From Caenorhabditis elegans (Eukaryota > Nematoda > Chromadorea > Rhabditida > Rhabditidae), in assembly GCF_000002985.6 (NCBI RefSeq), contig NC_003280.10, positions 7,498,501 to 7,562,500 on the forward strand: DNA of 64,000 nt, written 5' to 3'. The notes below the pieces were generated by a model. It was not told the origin of the DNA and made no database searches. It worked only from the letters and a program-made list of their open reading frames with translations. Positions 1-11,489 of the stretch are shown here, in pieces; position 1 is the stretch's first letter; the number at the start of each line of letters is the position of its first letter. Both the position numbers and the translations under genes were made by a program.

Positions 1-672
1 AAACAATAATTCCACAAAGTGTTGCATAAATGGATAAAACAACTGGAAACCTGAGAATTGCACATTTTCGAGCTTCATACATAGAATCACAAGCATTGTC
101 TGCTGTCAAAGTGAGTGCCAAACTGAAAATCCAAGAAGAAAAGTCTTGAAAAAAGCTTCACGACTCACTGGTAGAATGCAATAAAATCAAGTTGAAGGCA
201 CGCAATGAGTGCTGCAAATGCGAGAGATGCAAGCGATATTCGAAGATTTCGATGCAAATTTCTTGATGATGAGTTTAAAAGTACGTAGATAAAGAGAGAT
301 GATGATATGGCTCCAAATGTGCAGAAGAATATGTGCACGAGACGGATCGTCTAAATAGGTTTTTTGAAATTAACAAAGCGTAACAAGTATTTGTACAAAT
401 GTTTTTTTTTCAAATTTTAAATGTTAAATGCTTTTCATAATAATTCTCTTTTCTTATTTTTTATCATTCCAATTAGCCTGTTGATATGAAAATATTAAAT
501 TTAAAAAGTTAACCTGCAGTTTGGCAGCAGACACGCGTCTTCTAAGAAGTCTTTTCAATTTAGTAAAACATATTATTTTTACCTGCATAAAAGAATTCGT
601 TGTTGCATGAAATGCAATCTGACAATCATCTTCTGTGTAATTCTGAATTGAGACAGAATGTGAGATTAGTGC
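1..672 (-). CDS. serpentine chemoreceptor (SRA/SRAB-like), 5' part only
   Basis: Three linked minus-strand exons read 672-583, 350-169 and 122-1, all joined by consensus GT-AG introns in consistent phase (0, then 2). The protein starts with a short extracellular segment containing a cysteine, then a hydrophobic helix (VHIFFCTFGAISSSLFIYVL), a basic loop with HRNLRISLASLA, a second helix, and a loop with the pattern DNACDSMYEARKCAILR followed by another helix. This cysteine-containing loop and the layout fit the nematode SRA/SRAB seven-TM chemoreceptor families, which act in sensory neuron cilia. The gene runs off the left edge, so the remaining helices are missing. The initiator exon is not clear: the 672 exon opens directly after an acceptor (tttcag), so a further 5' exon must lie above 700. 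The exact family is uncertain. Confidence 0.7.
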
Positions 673-3600
673 CTGAAATGAAGTTACATTTCAGAAAATA
701 GAAAACTGAAAAGTTCTCAGAGTGGTTGAATTTGAGCTTAAAAGGCAAGAGAATCGCTAATTGAGTCTGGATGCACTTCCTCTTATCTCGTCATTTTCTA
801 AAAAGATGTTTCGTTGAACTTGAGATGGCAAACTTGAACGTTTGGTAAATCGATTATACATATGTGTATCGACAATTTTCTTGGAAAAATCAAACACTAC
901 CCAACATTGCACATTTTTGAAAATTTGGAAAAAAGTTACCTTTCTGGCAGTTTTAACAAAATCATCAGATGGCATGTGTTTTGTCTGAAAATTCGGGGTA
1001 AAATGAGAGCGAAAAGAAAAAACGAGGAAAAGGAGATGAGAACCAAAAACGTGCGAAGAGTGGATTATGCAAATGGAGACTTCCGGAGGAGTGACTAGAC
1101 AAACTATTACGGAAAAAGGATAGAAATAGGCCAGAATAGGGGCTCTTAACACATTTTCAAAAGATCAGAAAATATGCTAAGTTTCAGTGGTTCGGATCTG
1201 TGACTTGAAATACTTATTAATTGAAAATTAATTTAAAAAGGGAATTCCAAAAAATCTTCTTTCAATAATTCAGATTAATAATTCAGAAACTGTTCTTTAT
1301 TTCTATTCATATAGGACTAAAATGTTTGAATTTAAAATAGCCACAGTCTTATGAATCACTAACTAGCACCCTTCTGCTCTATTTCCGCATGACTTAAATG
1401 AAATATGGTTGTTTATCAAGCAAAGATATAGTAAGAAGGTTATAAGCAATTTATTATGCGCAACACGGAGAAGAGAACCCATATGAAGAAAAATGCTAAT
1501 GGAAATAAATAAATGGTTCCTTTCCTGATGATAGAAAGGGAGTATATATTAAAGTAAAAGAGACACAAAAAAGCACACTTCTTGTTGTAGAGAGTGCTGA
1601 AGCATGGCCAAAAACAGAAAGAAAAAGAAGAAGAAGAACAAACACTATTTCAGTATGTAACCGAGCAGATTGAGCCCTTCTCTCAGAAAATAGGAGACGA
1701 AAAAAATGGAAGAGGGGTGGAGAGACTCGTGGGAATTTTCTGCTGGGTTGCCCCACGAGATTCTCATTTGTTTCCATTAGCAACTTTAATGAAATTAAAT
1801 TCAATAAAAATGTTCTTGAATTATAGTTAATGTGAGTAGGCACTTTAATCGGCTGCCAATTAATACATTATAAATTGTTGGGCGGCAAGAATAATACAGG
1901 AAGCATGACATCCTGACAAAACAGTATAAAAATCAGCTAAATATGTATTCTATCGAAAACTCGGCAGTTGCGGCTGCAAAATTTCATTCAGTTTTTCAAG
2001 AAGTCACAAAAGACTTTTGAAAAGTTCGATGAATTGCCTGATAGCTAATTCAAATTATTTCATTATAATAAAAACACTTTTCTAAATTCAAAAATGCTTT
2101 ATGTGGAAATCACAGTGTTTCTGAAATACATCCAAAAAAGAACAAAAGGACACACATATTTGCTCTCACTGCTCAAATAATAATTGGTTCAGATTAGATT
2201 TTCATTTTTGATTCTTTCATTTTTTTGCCTGTAACTGAATCTGTTTTTTTAAATTGAAAACGGAGCACTTCTCTTAACACATTATTTGCGAAAAATGATA
2301 CATCTCGGAACAGGAAAGCAGTGACAAAAAAAGAAATAAGTGAAAATCGTGGGGGGCAAGAGAGGGCGGTGAGTGAGTCGTAAATACATAGTTTGCGGGT
2401 CCACAAGCTTTTTCTTTTTTTTTCTTTCTCCGAAAAAAAAGGGATAAGAAAATAGAATATGAGACTCGCAGCTTATGACCTTCATTTTTGGAAAGATAAA
2501 TACGGAAATATTTAAAATATATACTTTTAATGGGGATAATTTCAATAATTTTTCTTTAGAAACCGTGTTTTGATGCTTTTTATTAGTTCAAATTTTGTAA
2601 AAATATAATGAAATTTTGTTTTTACGCGAAATAGTTTAGAGCTGCAGTACCATTTTGAAAATAAATAATTTTAGAGGAACTATTGTTTGAGTGGAGAAAA
2701 TTATGATTTTGATTTCACATGCTCAGAACAGTCCAAGATTATGAAAAACAACAGAACATCTCTGGGAAACTGTGGAAGAAGGAAGAATCGAAATTGAAAA
2801 ATGAAACAAAATTAGCCAATTTTTATTTGAAATTGAAATTCAAACAGGGAGATTTATAAGATCTGAAAACTCGCGTTCGATGCATTTCATTCTAGCTCAA
2901 TTGCAAAAAATTTAAGGCACAGAGAAAGATATAATTAAAATTGTTATATTTGAGAATTAAAAAAGAATTAAATTAATTTTCTCCCACAAGAGAAATAGAA
3001 GATAAAAAATAAGGGATTAAATGAGTGAACGAGTGAGATAGAAGAAGAAAAAGGAAAGCAGGAGTTGTTGTTTAATTTTTAAAGAATTATTTTTAATCGT
3101 TGATGTGCAGAATATAAAAATGAGCTTTTGTCTTCCTTCTAGATACTTCTAGTATGGATTCACAAACAAAAAATAGGATCAGTGGTTTCAGAAGGCGCAC
3201 TTTCAGAATTTATTATGTACATAACATATGTAACACAAAACATTCTGAAAGGAGGGCTCTCAACAAATTGGTCTTTTTGAAGTGTTTTGTAGCGGAAATC
3301 AGAAGACCAAAGCATTTGATGAGATTGTTTTGGGAATCTGGAATATTTAGGCGTTAAGTATACAACGTTGCAACCGAAATAGAAGTAAGCAGATGCAGAG
3401 GAAACAGAGTTTCATGGAGGAAAGAGTTACTCATTTCAATCTCTGTCACATTTCATTACTTAATTCAACAATTAATTCAACAGACCAAAAAGACGGTGCG
3501 TATTCTTTCAAAATAATCTGGATAGAAAATATCGTTGCTTGACTTGGGATAATTGATTCAATTGCCACCTATTGTTTCTTTATCTTCGTCACGCTGAAAT

Positions 3601-3795
3601 TTCTCCTTGTAATAAACATATATTTTATTCACTTCTGTCCAGGAGAGTAATTTATATACAGTGCGCGGAAATCAATACGAAACAAACGCTAAAGAGTAGC
3701 TGAGATCAGTGGCTACAAGAAAAACCGTGAAGTTTTTCAAACAAACTTCTGAAAAACGAGGCAATGGTTACTATGGAAAGTTGCCATTTAACATA
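673..3795. other. intergenic, no supported gene
   Basis: AT-rich sequence with only short open frames on both strands, none with coding-like splice structure. A 67-codon open frame at 3154-3357 (plus) is rich in basic residues but has no recognisable domain and no convincing neighbouring exons. The missing first exon of the chemoreceptor gene probably lies in the left part of this stretch. Confidence 0.6.
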
Positions 3796-6132
3796 CAGTG
3801 TGGGAAAGTTCTATAGGACCCCCCCTAATTTGAAGGTTTGAGGAACTTCCGAAAATTTTTTTGAAAAACTGCTAATGCCATTCGTTTTTAAATTGAAAAA
3901 AACCTATATACATTTTTTTCCAGAAGTTTATCTCAAAAACTGAGGTCGCGCTGGAAAAAACGTCAAAATCCAGTGTGAAACTTCTATAGGACCCCCCGTT
4001 TTTTTTCACGATTTTTACTAAAATCAACAGATTTTGGAATTTTTGACAAAGCTCAAATCAAGTTTGAGTTAGAAATGAGTTCAGATAAGCAGTTTTGACT
4101 TTAAAAAATTAATACGAAATGTTCTCGTGGGATCTCCAGACTGGTTCTGATTCTTCCGATCTTTGATGTTCAAGTCTGTTTCAAGCTTCCTGGTGCTCTC
4201 GGTAATGCCAAAACTTGATAAACTCTCTTTAACAAGTTCCTACTAAAATTCCTAGCACACACACCATAAACATTTTTACGCCATCCCCAAGAAACCAGTC
4301 AGAAACAGCGTATTAACAAGTTGCAGTTATTTTTGATCAACAACAGAACATTCATATACTAAAATCAAGAAAGGATCAATAGTTAATCGGGTTTCCTTGT
4401 GTGCGGATGATCTCAAACAGTCTGTCCTCCATTGATCTGACCAAACTTTTCAGCTGGTTGTCCGGAATAGACTTCCAAGCGTCGAGAATTCCTTGCTTCA
4501 ACGATGCAACTGTTGGGTAAGTCTTGTTCTGAGCATACACGATACGGACAAGAATCCCCCACAAATTTTCGATTGGATTGAGATCAGGACTTCGAGCTGG
4601 CCAATCAAGAAGGTTGATCTTCTTGAGCTTGAAATAGTCGCGGGTTGAGTTGCTCACATGGATTGTCGCATTATCCTGCTGAAATCTAAAGTCTTTTCTG
4701 GAGTAGTGACGAAGATATTTGGAGAGCTCCAGTTCCAAGACGTTCTGATAGTCAGTGCTGTTCATCTTGCTACTGACGAACTGTATCTCAAGCTTCTTCT
4801 TCTCCGTGAACGCTCCCCAAACCATCACCGTTCCTCCTCCAAAATTACGTCTCGAAAAAACCATTGGTTCCTTGCGCAAATCGCGCCAATAGTAGCGGCA
4901 ACCGTCAGGCCCATCGAGATTGAATTTCTTTTCATCGGAGAAGACAACCTAAAACAATGATCCTAATTATTCACTCTTGCTTTTTTAAATTCTCACTTTA
5001 CTCCAATTCGTTCCCATATTGTTCTTAGCAAATTCCAATCGCTTGAGTTTATGGTCTGCAGAGAGTAACGGAGCAGGGCGAAGTTTCTGACGAACGATTA
5101 CACCAGATCGTTTGATGACATTGAGGATGGTCCTTTTTGAAGCAGACAATTGAAGCTCATTGCGAATATCTCTTGCCGTCTTACAGGAGTTGGAGGCAGC
5201 ACGAATCACATTTCGTTCGTCACGCACGGAGAGAGCTTTGCGACGAGGAGCTCTTTTAGATGTACCGTAGCTCACCGGATCCTTCAGATACACGCGAATA
5301 CAGTGTCGAGAACGGGAAATTTTCCTACTCATTTCATGCAGGGACACATTGAGCAATTTCATAACATCCAGCTGAGCGCGTTCAGTGTCCGAAAGGGCAG
5401 ATCCTCGAGGCATTGCAAGTTAGACTGCTTTCGAAGTAAGCTTTCCAGCCTCTATATGTGTGCCACAACACATGCCACAATTCCACATTTAATAATTCAC
5501 GCAAAAAATAGTAAATAACATCTGTGAGGGACAATTTAACTTGAAATATTGGTCCCATGGAACCTTGTAATCAAAGAAAAACGATTTGATTCCTGATAAG
5601 CCTTCCATTGTTTCCTGCTGCATATTTTGCCAAATCAGCTTGACTACACAGTCGAAACATCTAAAGTGTGTGCTAGGAATTTTAGTAGGAACTTGTTAAA
5701 GAGAGTTTATCAAGTTTTGGCATTACCGAGAGCACCAGGAAGCTTGAAACAGACTTGAACATCAAAGATCGGAAGAATCAGAACCAGTCTGGAGATCCCA
5801 CGAGAACATTTCGTATTAATTTTTTAAAGTCAAAACTGCTTATCTGAACTCATTTCTAACTCAAACTTGATTTGAGCTTTGTCAAAAATTCCAAAATCTG
5901 TTGATTTTAGTAAAAATCGTGAAAAAAAACGGGGGGTCCTATAGAAGTTTCACACTGGATTTTGACGTTTTTTCCAGCGCGACCTCAGTTTTTGAGATAA
6001 ACTTCTGGAAAAAAATGTATATAGGTTTTTTTCAATTTAAAAACGAACGGCATTAGCAGTTTTTCGAAAAAATTTTCGGAAGTTCCTCAAACCTTCAAAT
6101 TAGGGGGGGTCCTATAGAACTTTCCCACACTG
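3796..6132 (-). mobile_element. Tc3 transposon, full length
   Basis: A 2337-bp element flanked by TA at 3794-3795 and 6133-6134, the expected target duplication of Tc1/mariner elements. It begins CAGTGTGGGAAAGTTCTAT and ends with the reverse complement. The terminal inverted repeats are very long (about 460 bp each: roughly 3796-4260 and 5670-6132), as is characteristic of Tc3. The two repeat arms are almost identical to each other, so the insertion is recent or well conserved. The transposase gene inside reads on the minus strand and is complete. Confidence 0.97.
4376..5413 (-). CDS. tc3a: Tc3 transposase (Tc3A)
   Basis: Two exons, 5413-4997 and 4948-4376, joined in phase 0 across a 48-nt intron, give 329 aa, the usual Tc3A length. 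The N-terminal half (exon 1) holds two helix-turn-helix DNA-binding regions that recognise the terminal repeats, for example around SLHEMSRKISRSRHCIRVYL. Exon 2 is the DDE catalytic domain: VVFSDEKKF carries the first Asp, RFQQDNATIH the second, and DLNPIENLW the Glu. The enzyme excises and inserts Tc3 at TA sites in the nucleus. No frameshift or stop is visible, so the copy looks potentially active; Tc3 is normally silenced in the C. elegans germline. Confidence 0.95.
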
Positions 6133-6596
6133 TACGTATGCAATTATGCCCAAAAAATTTGGACCGGCAATTACCGTTTTGCCGTTTCCCGAATGCCGCG
6201 CATGTCTGATCAACAATGAGCGCAAAACACATCTCATATTCGCGATGGAATCACAATGCGAGTCATCATGTGCAAATCATGTTGTGCTCCTTTTCATCCA
6301 CGCGAGTTTTACGCAAGAAGCTATATGCGCACATCACATTTTAACTGTGGTTTTGAATTGTCCTACACTCCAGAGAAGACCGACACTGTTGAACCAACAA
6401 ATGTGGATAAAGATTTCAGACTAAGCAATCAATATTCATCACTAGTTCAAGCGAGTGTGACTACATTGCACATGCCAAAAATATGAACTTGTATCAGAAT
6501 ACAAGAGGTTCGATTCGACCTATGCATTTCGCAAGTCTACATTTGAAGCCGTCTGTATCAGTTTCAACGTCACAAAATTATAATAAATATGAAAAA

Positions 6597-6675
6597 CTGC
6601 GTGGCGTGTTTGCACAGAATTCGAATTCAAAAATTACAGATGATTTTTCAGAGTCTGTGCATGCACACCACGCAG
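6597..6675. repeat. short imperfect inverted repeat (hairpin)
   Basis: Arms of about 21 nt, 6597-6617 (CTGCGTGGCGTGTTTGCACAG) and 6655-6675, are reverse complements with about two mismatches, separated by a 37-nt AT-rich loop. It lies in the gap between Tc3 and the next gene. Function is unknown; it may be a fragment of an inverted-repeat element. Confidence 0.6.
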
Positions 6676-6850
6676 ATATATTATTTTGAATTTAAATAAT
6701 TATATTTTTGTTAACATTATTTTTATCGACGTGACCGATGACAAGATCAAGATAATAAAGAAAGTTGTTATTGAACTGAACCCTTTTATTGATTTTCTCT
6801 TCATTTCGGTTTTGTGTAAACTGTTTGTCGAAGTTTGCCCGCTCTACGAA

Positions 6851-8095
6851 ATGTCGTTGACTAATTCAGGTTCAGGTTAGTTCAATACATGAATAGAGCT
6901 GTTATGGGGTACGAGAGGGGGCGTCCCAAGGATTTTTGAGAGCTTTTTCCGGCGTCGGAAACTGGAACCCCAAAATCAAATCGAAGCGATATCTATAATA
7001 TTAATCCGAATTGATTTTGGGGCTCCAGTTTCCGACAATGGGTACGCCAGATAACGCTCTCAAAAATTGAGGGGGGGGGGGGGGGGGAATCTCCAATGTG
7101 ATCATATATTTTTGCACATTTCAGATAATCTGATTATCTTGCCGACCTTGCCAGAGGGATTCGCGTACTGTTTGGAGACCTCCCAATCAGCACCATCCGA
7201 GCCAGCAACTAATTTCGTATTTAGATTGAACATCTTCGCAACCCGAACCACTGGAAGTGATGTAAAAGTAAGGCTTCCCTTCAATTCAGTTACTCTTTGA
7301 GAATTTGTGTGTCAATGAAAAAACTGATAAGAAACGAACATAATATTACAAAGTCTGAAAATTATATCAACAAATGTTGGATTTTAGGTGGAAGATGGTT
7401 CCAGTGAGAACATGGTGCAGGTTCCAGGAATCGCCCCAAATGTAGAAGCCGAGACTCCAATTGTCAACGGAACTGTTGTGAAGCATGAGTCCTCGGTTGC
7501 ATCAGTAGACGAAAGAGTGAGCTTTTGGTTAGAAAAAACGGTCTATTTTCGGTATTTTGTAAAAACGGATCAGATTTTAAATGTCAAACTTTAATTCAGT
7601 CACTCTTTAACAATTTGTGTGTCAATGAAAAAACTGATAACAAACTTGCATAATATTACAAAGTCTGAAAATTATATCAACAAATGTTGTATTTCAGGTT
7701 GAAAGTGGTTCCGGTGAGGACATGGCCGAGGCTCCAGGAATTCTCCCAAGTGTAAAAATCGAAGCTCCAATTGCCAACGGAGTTGTTTTGAAGAATGAGC
7801 CCATGATTCGCGTCCAGAACAATCCGATTCCCGACGAAAGTGTGAGTTTCTTGGTTAGAACAAAAACTCTCTATTTCCGGTATTTTGTAAAAACGGATCA
7901 GATTTTAATCGTCAGTCTTAATGAAAGTTTAAAAAAATCTATTTAGAAAAACATTTAAATATCAAGTTTTCCGTATTATTCAGGATTAATTTTATTTCGT
8001 ACTGTTTTCAGATTGACGTCAAGACATTTGTGCTCTGTGACTTTAAAACGAGAGATCGTGATAAATATTCTGAGAGGACTGCTTCATTACTGTAA
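6851..8095 (+). CDS. small unknown protein with duplicated exon
   Basis: Five exons in consistent phase: 6851-6875, 7125-7267, 7388-7516, 7698-7841 and 8012-8095, giving about 174 aa. The start ATG at 6851 was chosen because exon 1 ends at a GT donor in the right phase. I do not recognise the product. There is no signal peptide or membrane helix. Exons 3 and 4 encode two related acidic repeats of 43 and 48 aa, each with the pattern GSxExM..PGI.P.V..E.PI.NG.V.K, and they arose from a tandem DNA duplication that also copied the flanking introns. Exon 2 contains a compact segment with [14 protein letters not shown]. Intron 1 carries a large inverted repeat and a 17-base G run. The gene starts 0.7 kb beyond the Tc3 insertion. 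Confidence 0.6.
6932..7068. repeat. intronic inverted repeat next to a poly-G run
   Basis: The segment 6932-6980 is matched as reverse complement by 7009-7068: the arms share TTTTTGAGAGC, a GGCGT/ACGCC block, and TCGGAAACTGGA.CCCCAAAATCAA. The spacer is AT-rich. A run of about 17 G begins at about 7070. The whole structure lies in intron 1 of the small unknown gene and resembles a short nonautonomous palindromic element. Confidence 0.75.
7278..7930 (+). repeat. tandem segmental duplication (about 310-bp unit)
   Basis: Two direct copies lie head to tail, roughly 7278-7590 and 7590-7930. Each contains an intron 3' half (AATTTGTGTGTCAATGAAAA at 7302 and 7612), one exon, and the following intron start (TATTTTGTAAAAACGGATCA near 7553 and 7881). 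The offset is 310 nt at the left and about 328 nt at the right because of small insertions in the second exon. Intron sequence is as well conserved as exon sequence, so the event is fairly young. Confidence 0.85.
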
Positions 8096-8147
8096 ATATG
8101 CAATTAAAAAGAAAAACACTAGTACAACGAGAATTCAACTTTTCATT

Positions 8148-8343
8148 ATTACCGATACAGAGTGTAGTTAGAGAGTGACAGACATTCGGGACCCAAAGGG
8201 GTGGGGCGCAAAAGAGACTATTTGTGTCGATTCACGAAATGATGACAACGAGGAAAACTCTGTAAATCGACCCAAATCGTCTATTCCTTTGGGTCTCGAA
8301 TGTCTGTCACTCTCTAACTATCTTCACTCTCTGTACCGGTAAT
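8148..8343. mobile_element. palindromic MITE-like element
   Basis: A 196-bp segment whose ends are inverted copies: ATTACCGATACAGAGTG at the left and its near complement CTCTGTACCGGTAAT at the right. The arms continue inward through GTTAGAGAGTGACAGACATT and a CCCAAAGG block for about 55 nt. There is no coding capacity. It sits between the 3' end of the small unknown plus-strand gene and the globin gene. Confidence 0.75.
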
Positions 8344-8951
8344 AGTTCAATAACATGACTGTCAAGAAACAACGCTTAAAAAATTTGTAAATTTTGAATG
8401 AATAATGAACAGATGGTTAACAGATATTCAACCTTTTGTCTTGAAAGGGATAAAGATTTTCAAACAGTTCACCTGAAAATACCACTTCACCTTCTCCCGT
8501 TTTCATGTGATTACTATCTGAGGATTCTGAGGATTGATGGTTGAGGTCAATTGAGTTCTTTTCCCGTCGAACTGGAGATAATATAGGAAGTCTGAAAACG
8601 GATTTAGTACGAAATTTGGCTTCACAAAATATGATTTATTCGGAAAACAGAAAAAAAAGTGGAGTATGAGATTGATTAATGTCATGAAGTACCATGAAAA
8701 AGGATATGAGCCAGAAAATGGTTCAGAGATTTGAAAAAACGGGTTTAACACACCAATAATGGTTGTTTGAAAAAGAGAAACAATGCGGGGAGTTCTCCCA
8801 AATATTTACAAAATATCACATTGAAGACTGGGCGGAAACTAAAAAAACGAATTGAAATCAAGGAAAAAGCTTTAAAAAATAACTCCGGGTCAAGAGAAAC
8901 AATGTTAACGTTTTGATGTAAACACTTGAACCTATGGCATCTTAGAACTAG

Positions 8952-10845
8952 TTAAGTGTATGGAAGGGTTTGATTGTAATCCATTCGAAGTTGCTGAAGT
9001 TTAGCATGAAGTTCCTCTTCATCTTCCATTTTTCCCATTTCGATTTGATCCGTCGAAGAACTTTTTCTGAAACCAAATTCATTTTTTAATGATAGTATAA
9101 CGTTAGTAAATTTAAATTTGTTATAAATCAAAGTTTGTTAGTGGTGCAACAAATCAGTTGTGTATTTTTGTTCTGATATTTATAAAAGTTTTTTTGTGGT
9201 TCATCAAAAAAATTTGATAATAAAAATATTTTGGGCTATCCCTTTCGCCCTTGAGGATTTCATTTACAATGAAAATGGGTCGTAATCACCAAATATAACG
9301 GTTCAAAAACAATTACAAAGAAGAACCGTTAAAAAACAAAAATTATTCTAATTTTTAGAATTGTTATTTCTATTGTGCAAAAATTGATATTAATTATTTT
9401 TCCCCCGTTCTTTTTAACCCTTCTCATATGATCCGAGTAGCTTTTAAATTTCCACATCAAAATATGAGTTCAAAAAGGTCATCATTATTCCCGATTCGGA
9501 TATCGGATTTCAAAAGTTTGTGTGTCTCACGTGATCTATTTGGTTTTAGGACAATATTTTAGTAAAAGGGTTTTCAAACATAAAATCAGAAAGTGCGAAT
9601 CAGTTAAAGCAAATAGTGACTACAAAACCTCCTCATAAACATCATCCTCTTCTGGCTTTGACTTCTGAACGCTATATTTTTTATATTCCCGGTTGAATAA
9701 TTTTAAATTCGAAACAAAAAACTTACCTGTGCTGTCGTAGTTCTCCTTCAAAACCTCCTCGCAATTCATCAATTAAAATAGCAATCAGAGTTCTCCATGC
9801 ACGAGAAGCTTCTCGTGTCTTCTAAAGATTATAGTCATTTTAAGAACATTGTTTACTACTATTATAGGATCTTACTGTAACTACTTCGTGGGAACAAACA
9901 CGTTCCATTGCGATTTCTCCAAGACGTTCCCAGATGTCAGATGAAAAATTACTGCCTTTTGCCAGAATAGCATGGGCTGATCCGATACCGCGGATTTTGT
10001 TCACAAATTCGGTTTCATCGTCCAGAGAGACTAACAGTTCATCAAAGAATCTGTTAAATATATAAGCTGAACTCATGAAAAATGTTAAGAAACTAACTTT
10101 GTAGTTAACTTGATGTGAACTTCCATTGTTGCACTGTTATCATCATCTTTGTTGAATGCATCTACCAACGCAGCTTTATAAAAGATCTGCTTCACTTTTG
10201 GAGATGCGATTTCCAATTCCAAAAAGATTTTTCGGAAGCATGCTGACGCTTGAGGTTTCAGAAGACGCCATGAAAGATTGAGAGCTTGTTTTTGACTGAA
10301 TGTCAAGGAGGCAATTGTTCCCAAATTTCCTGTAATAAATGAGATTTTTTGATTTTTTTTGAAAGTGAAATTTCTTTTTTTTTTCCTCTTACAGGCGTTT
10401 TTATGTTTCCCAATGGAAGACAGTGTTTTGTTTAATATCAAATCTCTACTTTAACTTCTGCACACTACGCATCGCAGTTCAAAATTTTTAAAGAAATTTC
10501 ACGAAACTTGAACTATCACATAAAATATTCACAAAATCAATAGACCACTTTGCACTTCTAAATTTAAAAATGAAAAACTGATGTATACATTTAAAATTGT
10601 GAGATGTTTTTGGAAAAATGAAACTTTTTAAAAATAGTGAATTCTTTCTAGTTGCCCATTTCAGTTTCCATGTTTTTTTGGTTGATAATAAACATTTTTA
10701 TGAGCTCCTAACATTTTTCCCGTATTCAATTTTCAATTCGGTTAAAATGTTTTTAATATAAGTTAAATCAGCTATTTAAAAATGACCAATTACCACATGA
10801 ATTATTGAATCGAATATTCCCAGCGCTGGATTTTCGGGAATACAT
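8952..10845 (-). CDS. glb-9: globin
   Basis: Five exons in consistent phase: 10845-10794, 10329-10098, 10050-9876, 9821-9727 and 9066-8952. The ATG at 10845 follows an acceptor (ttttcagA), a likely trans-splice site. After a Ser/Arg-rich N terminus of about 20 aa, the globin fold runs from LTFSQKQALNLSWRLLK (helix A) through FRKIFLELEIASPKVKQIF to a haem-binding F helix with IGSAHAILAKG, whose His is the expected proximal F8 ligand, and ends with ASRAWRTLIAILIDELRGG. The C-terminal tail is acidic. Nematode globins bind oxygen or act in redox sensing, often in neurons. A 36-nt in-frame cassette (9664-9629) and another 3' exon (8591-8417) fit the same donor phase, so alternative C termini are possible. 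The symbol is from memory of C28F5.2 and is less certain than the family. Confidence 0.85.
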
Positions 10846-11489
10846 TCTGAAAAGTTTCCAATCAACGTAGCTACGGATCATGGCGTGTAGGTAGAGATAT
10901 AGATAAAAACAATAATTATTAGACTACTATTTGTTGTTTTTGTAATGAAAACAGAAAATTGAGATTGATATTGAGATATTCTAGGGTATCTTTTACATAT
11001 TGTTTTGACATGGTCCATTACAAAATATGAATCATATAACTGCGCATCCCAAAATAAGGATGCAAAACACAGAAAAAAAAAGAAATTTACAGTAAAGAAA
11101 ACAACGTGTCGCAAGAAAACAGGCGGAATAATTAAAAGTTTGCAGAATAAGGGTGGCTATAGGATAAACAAAGCATATGTCAAGGGTTTTGGCTCCCATT
11201 GCATCAAACTTTAGCAAAAAAAGTGAACGGGAAATTCAATTCGTACGACATAAAATATGATCGAATTGGGTAAATGGTCCTCTGTTGACAAATTTAGTTT
11301 ACATTCAAATGAGTTTATGGGCAATTCAATGAAAAACATCACAGGTACACGGAACAAAATTGAAGTGAAAAGACTCAAAGATGACCGATAAAGTGGAATC
11401 TTAGTATGGATGTGAATATAATCGGATCGCGTCATATAAATCGCCTCGAGCACTTGTCTAGATTAGAATGCCTATTTTAAGAATACGAG

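Noticed and set aside
6146-6486. Two overlapping plus-strand frames just right of Tc3 with Cys and His
   Set aside because: No partner exons and no domain; the first frame starts within the flank of the insertion. It may be a gene relic but cannot be supported.
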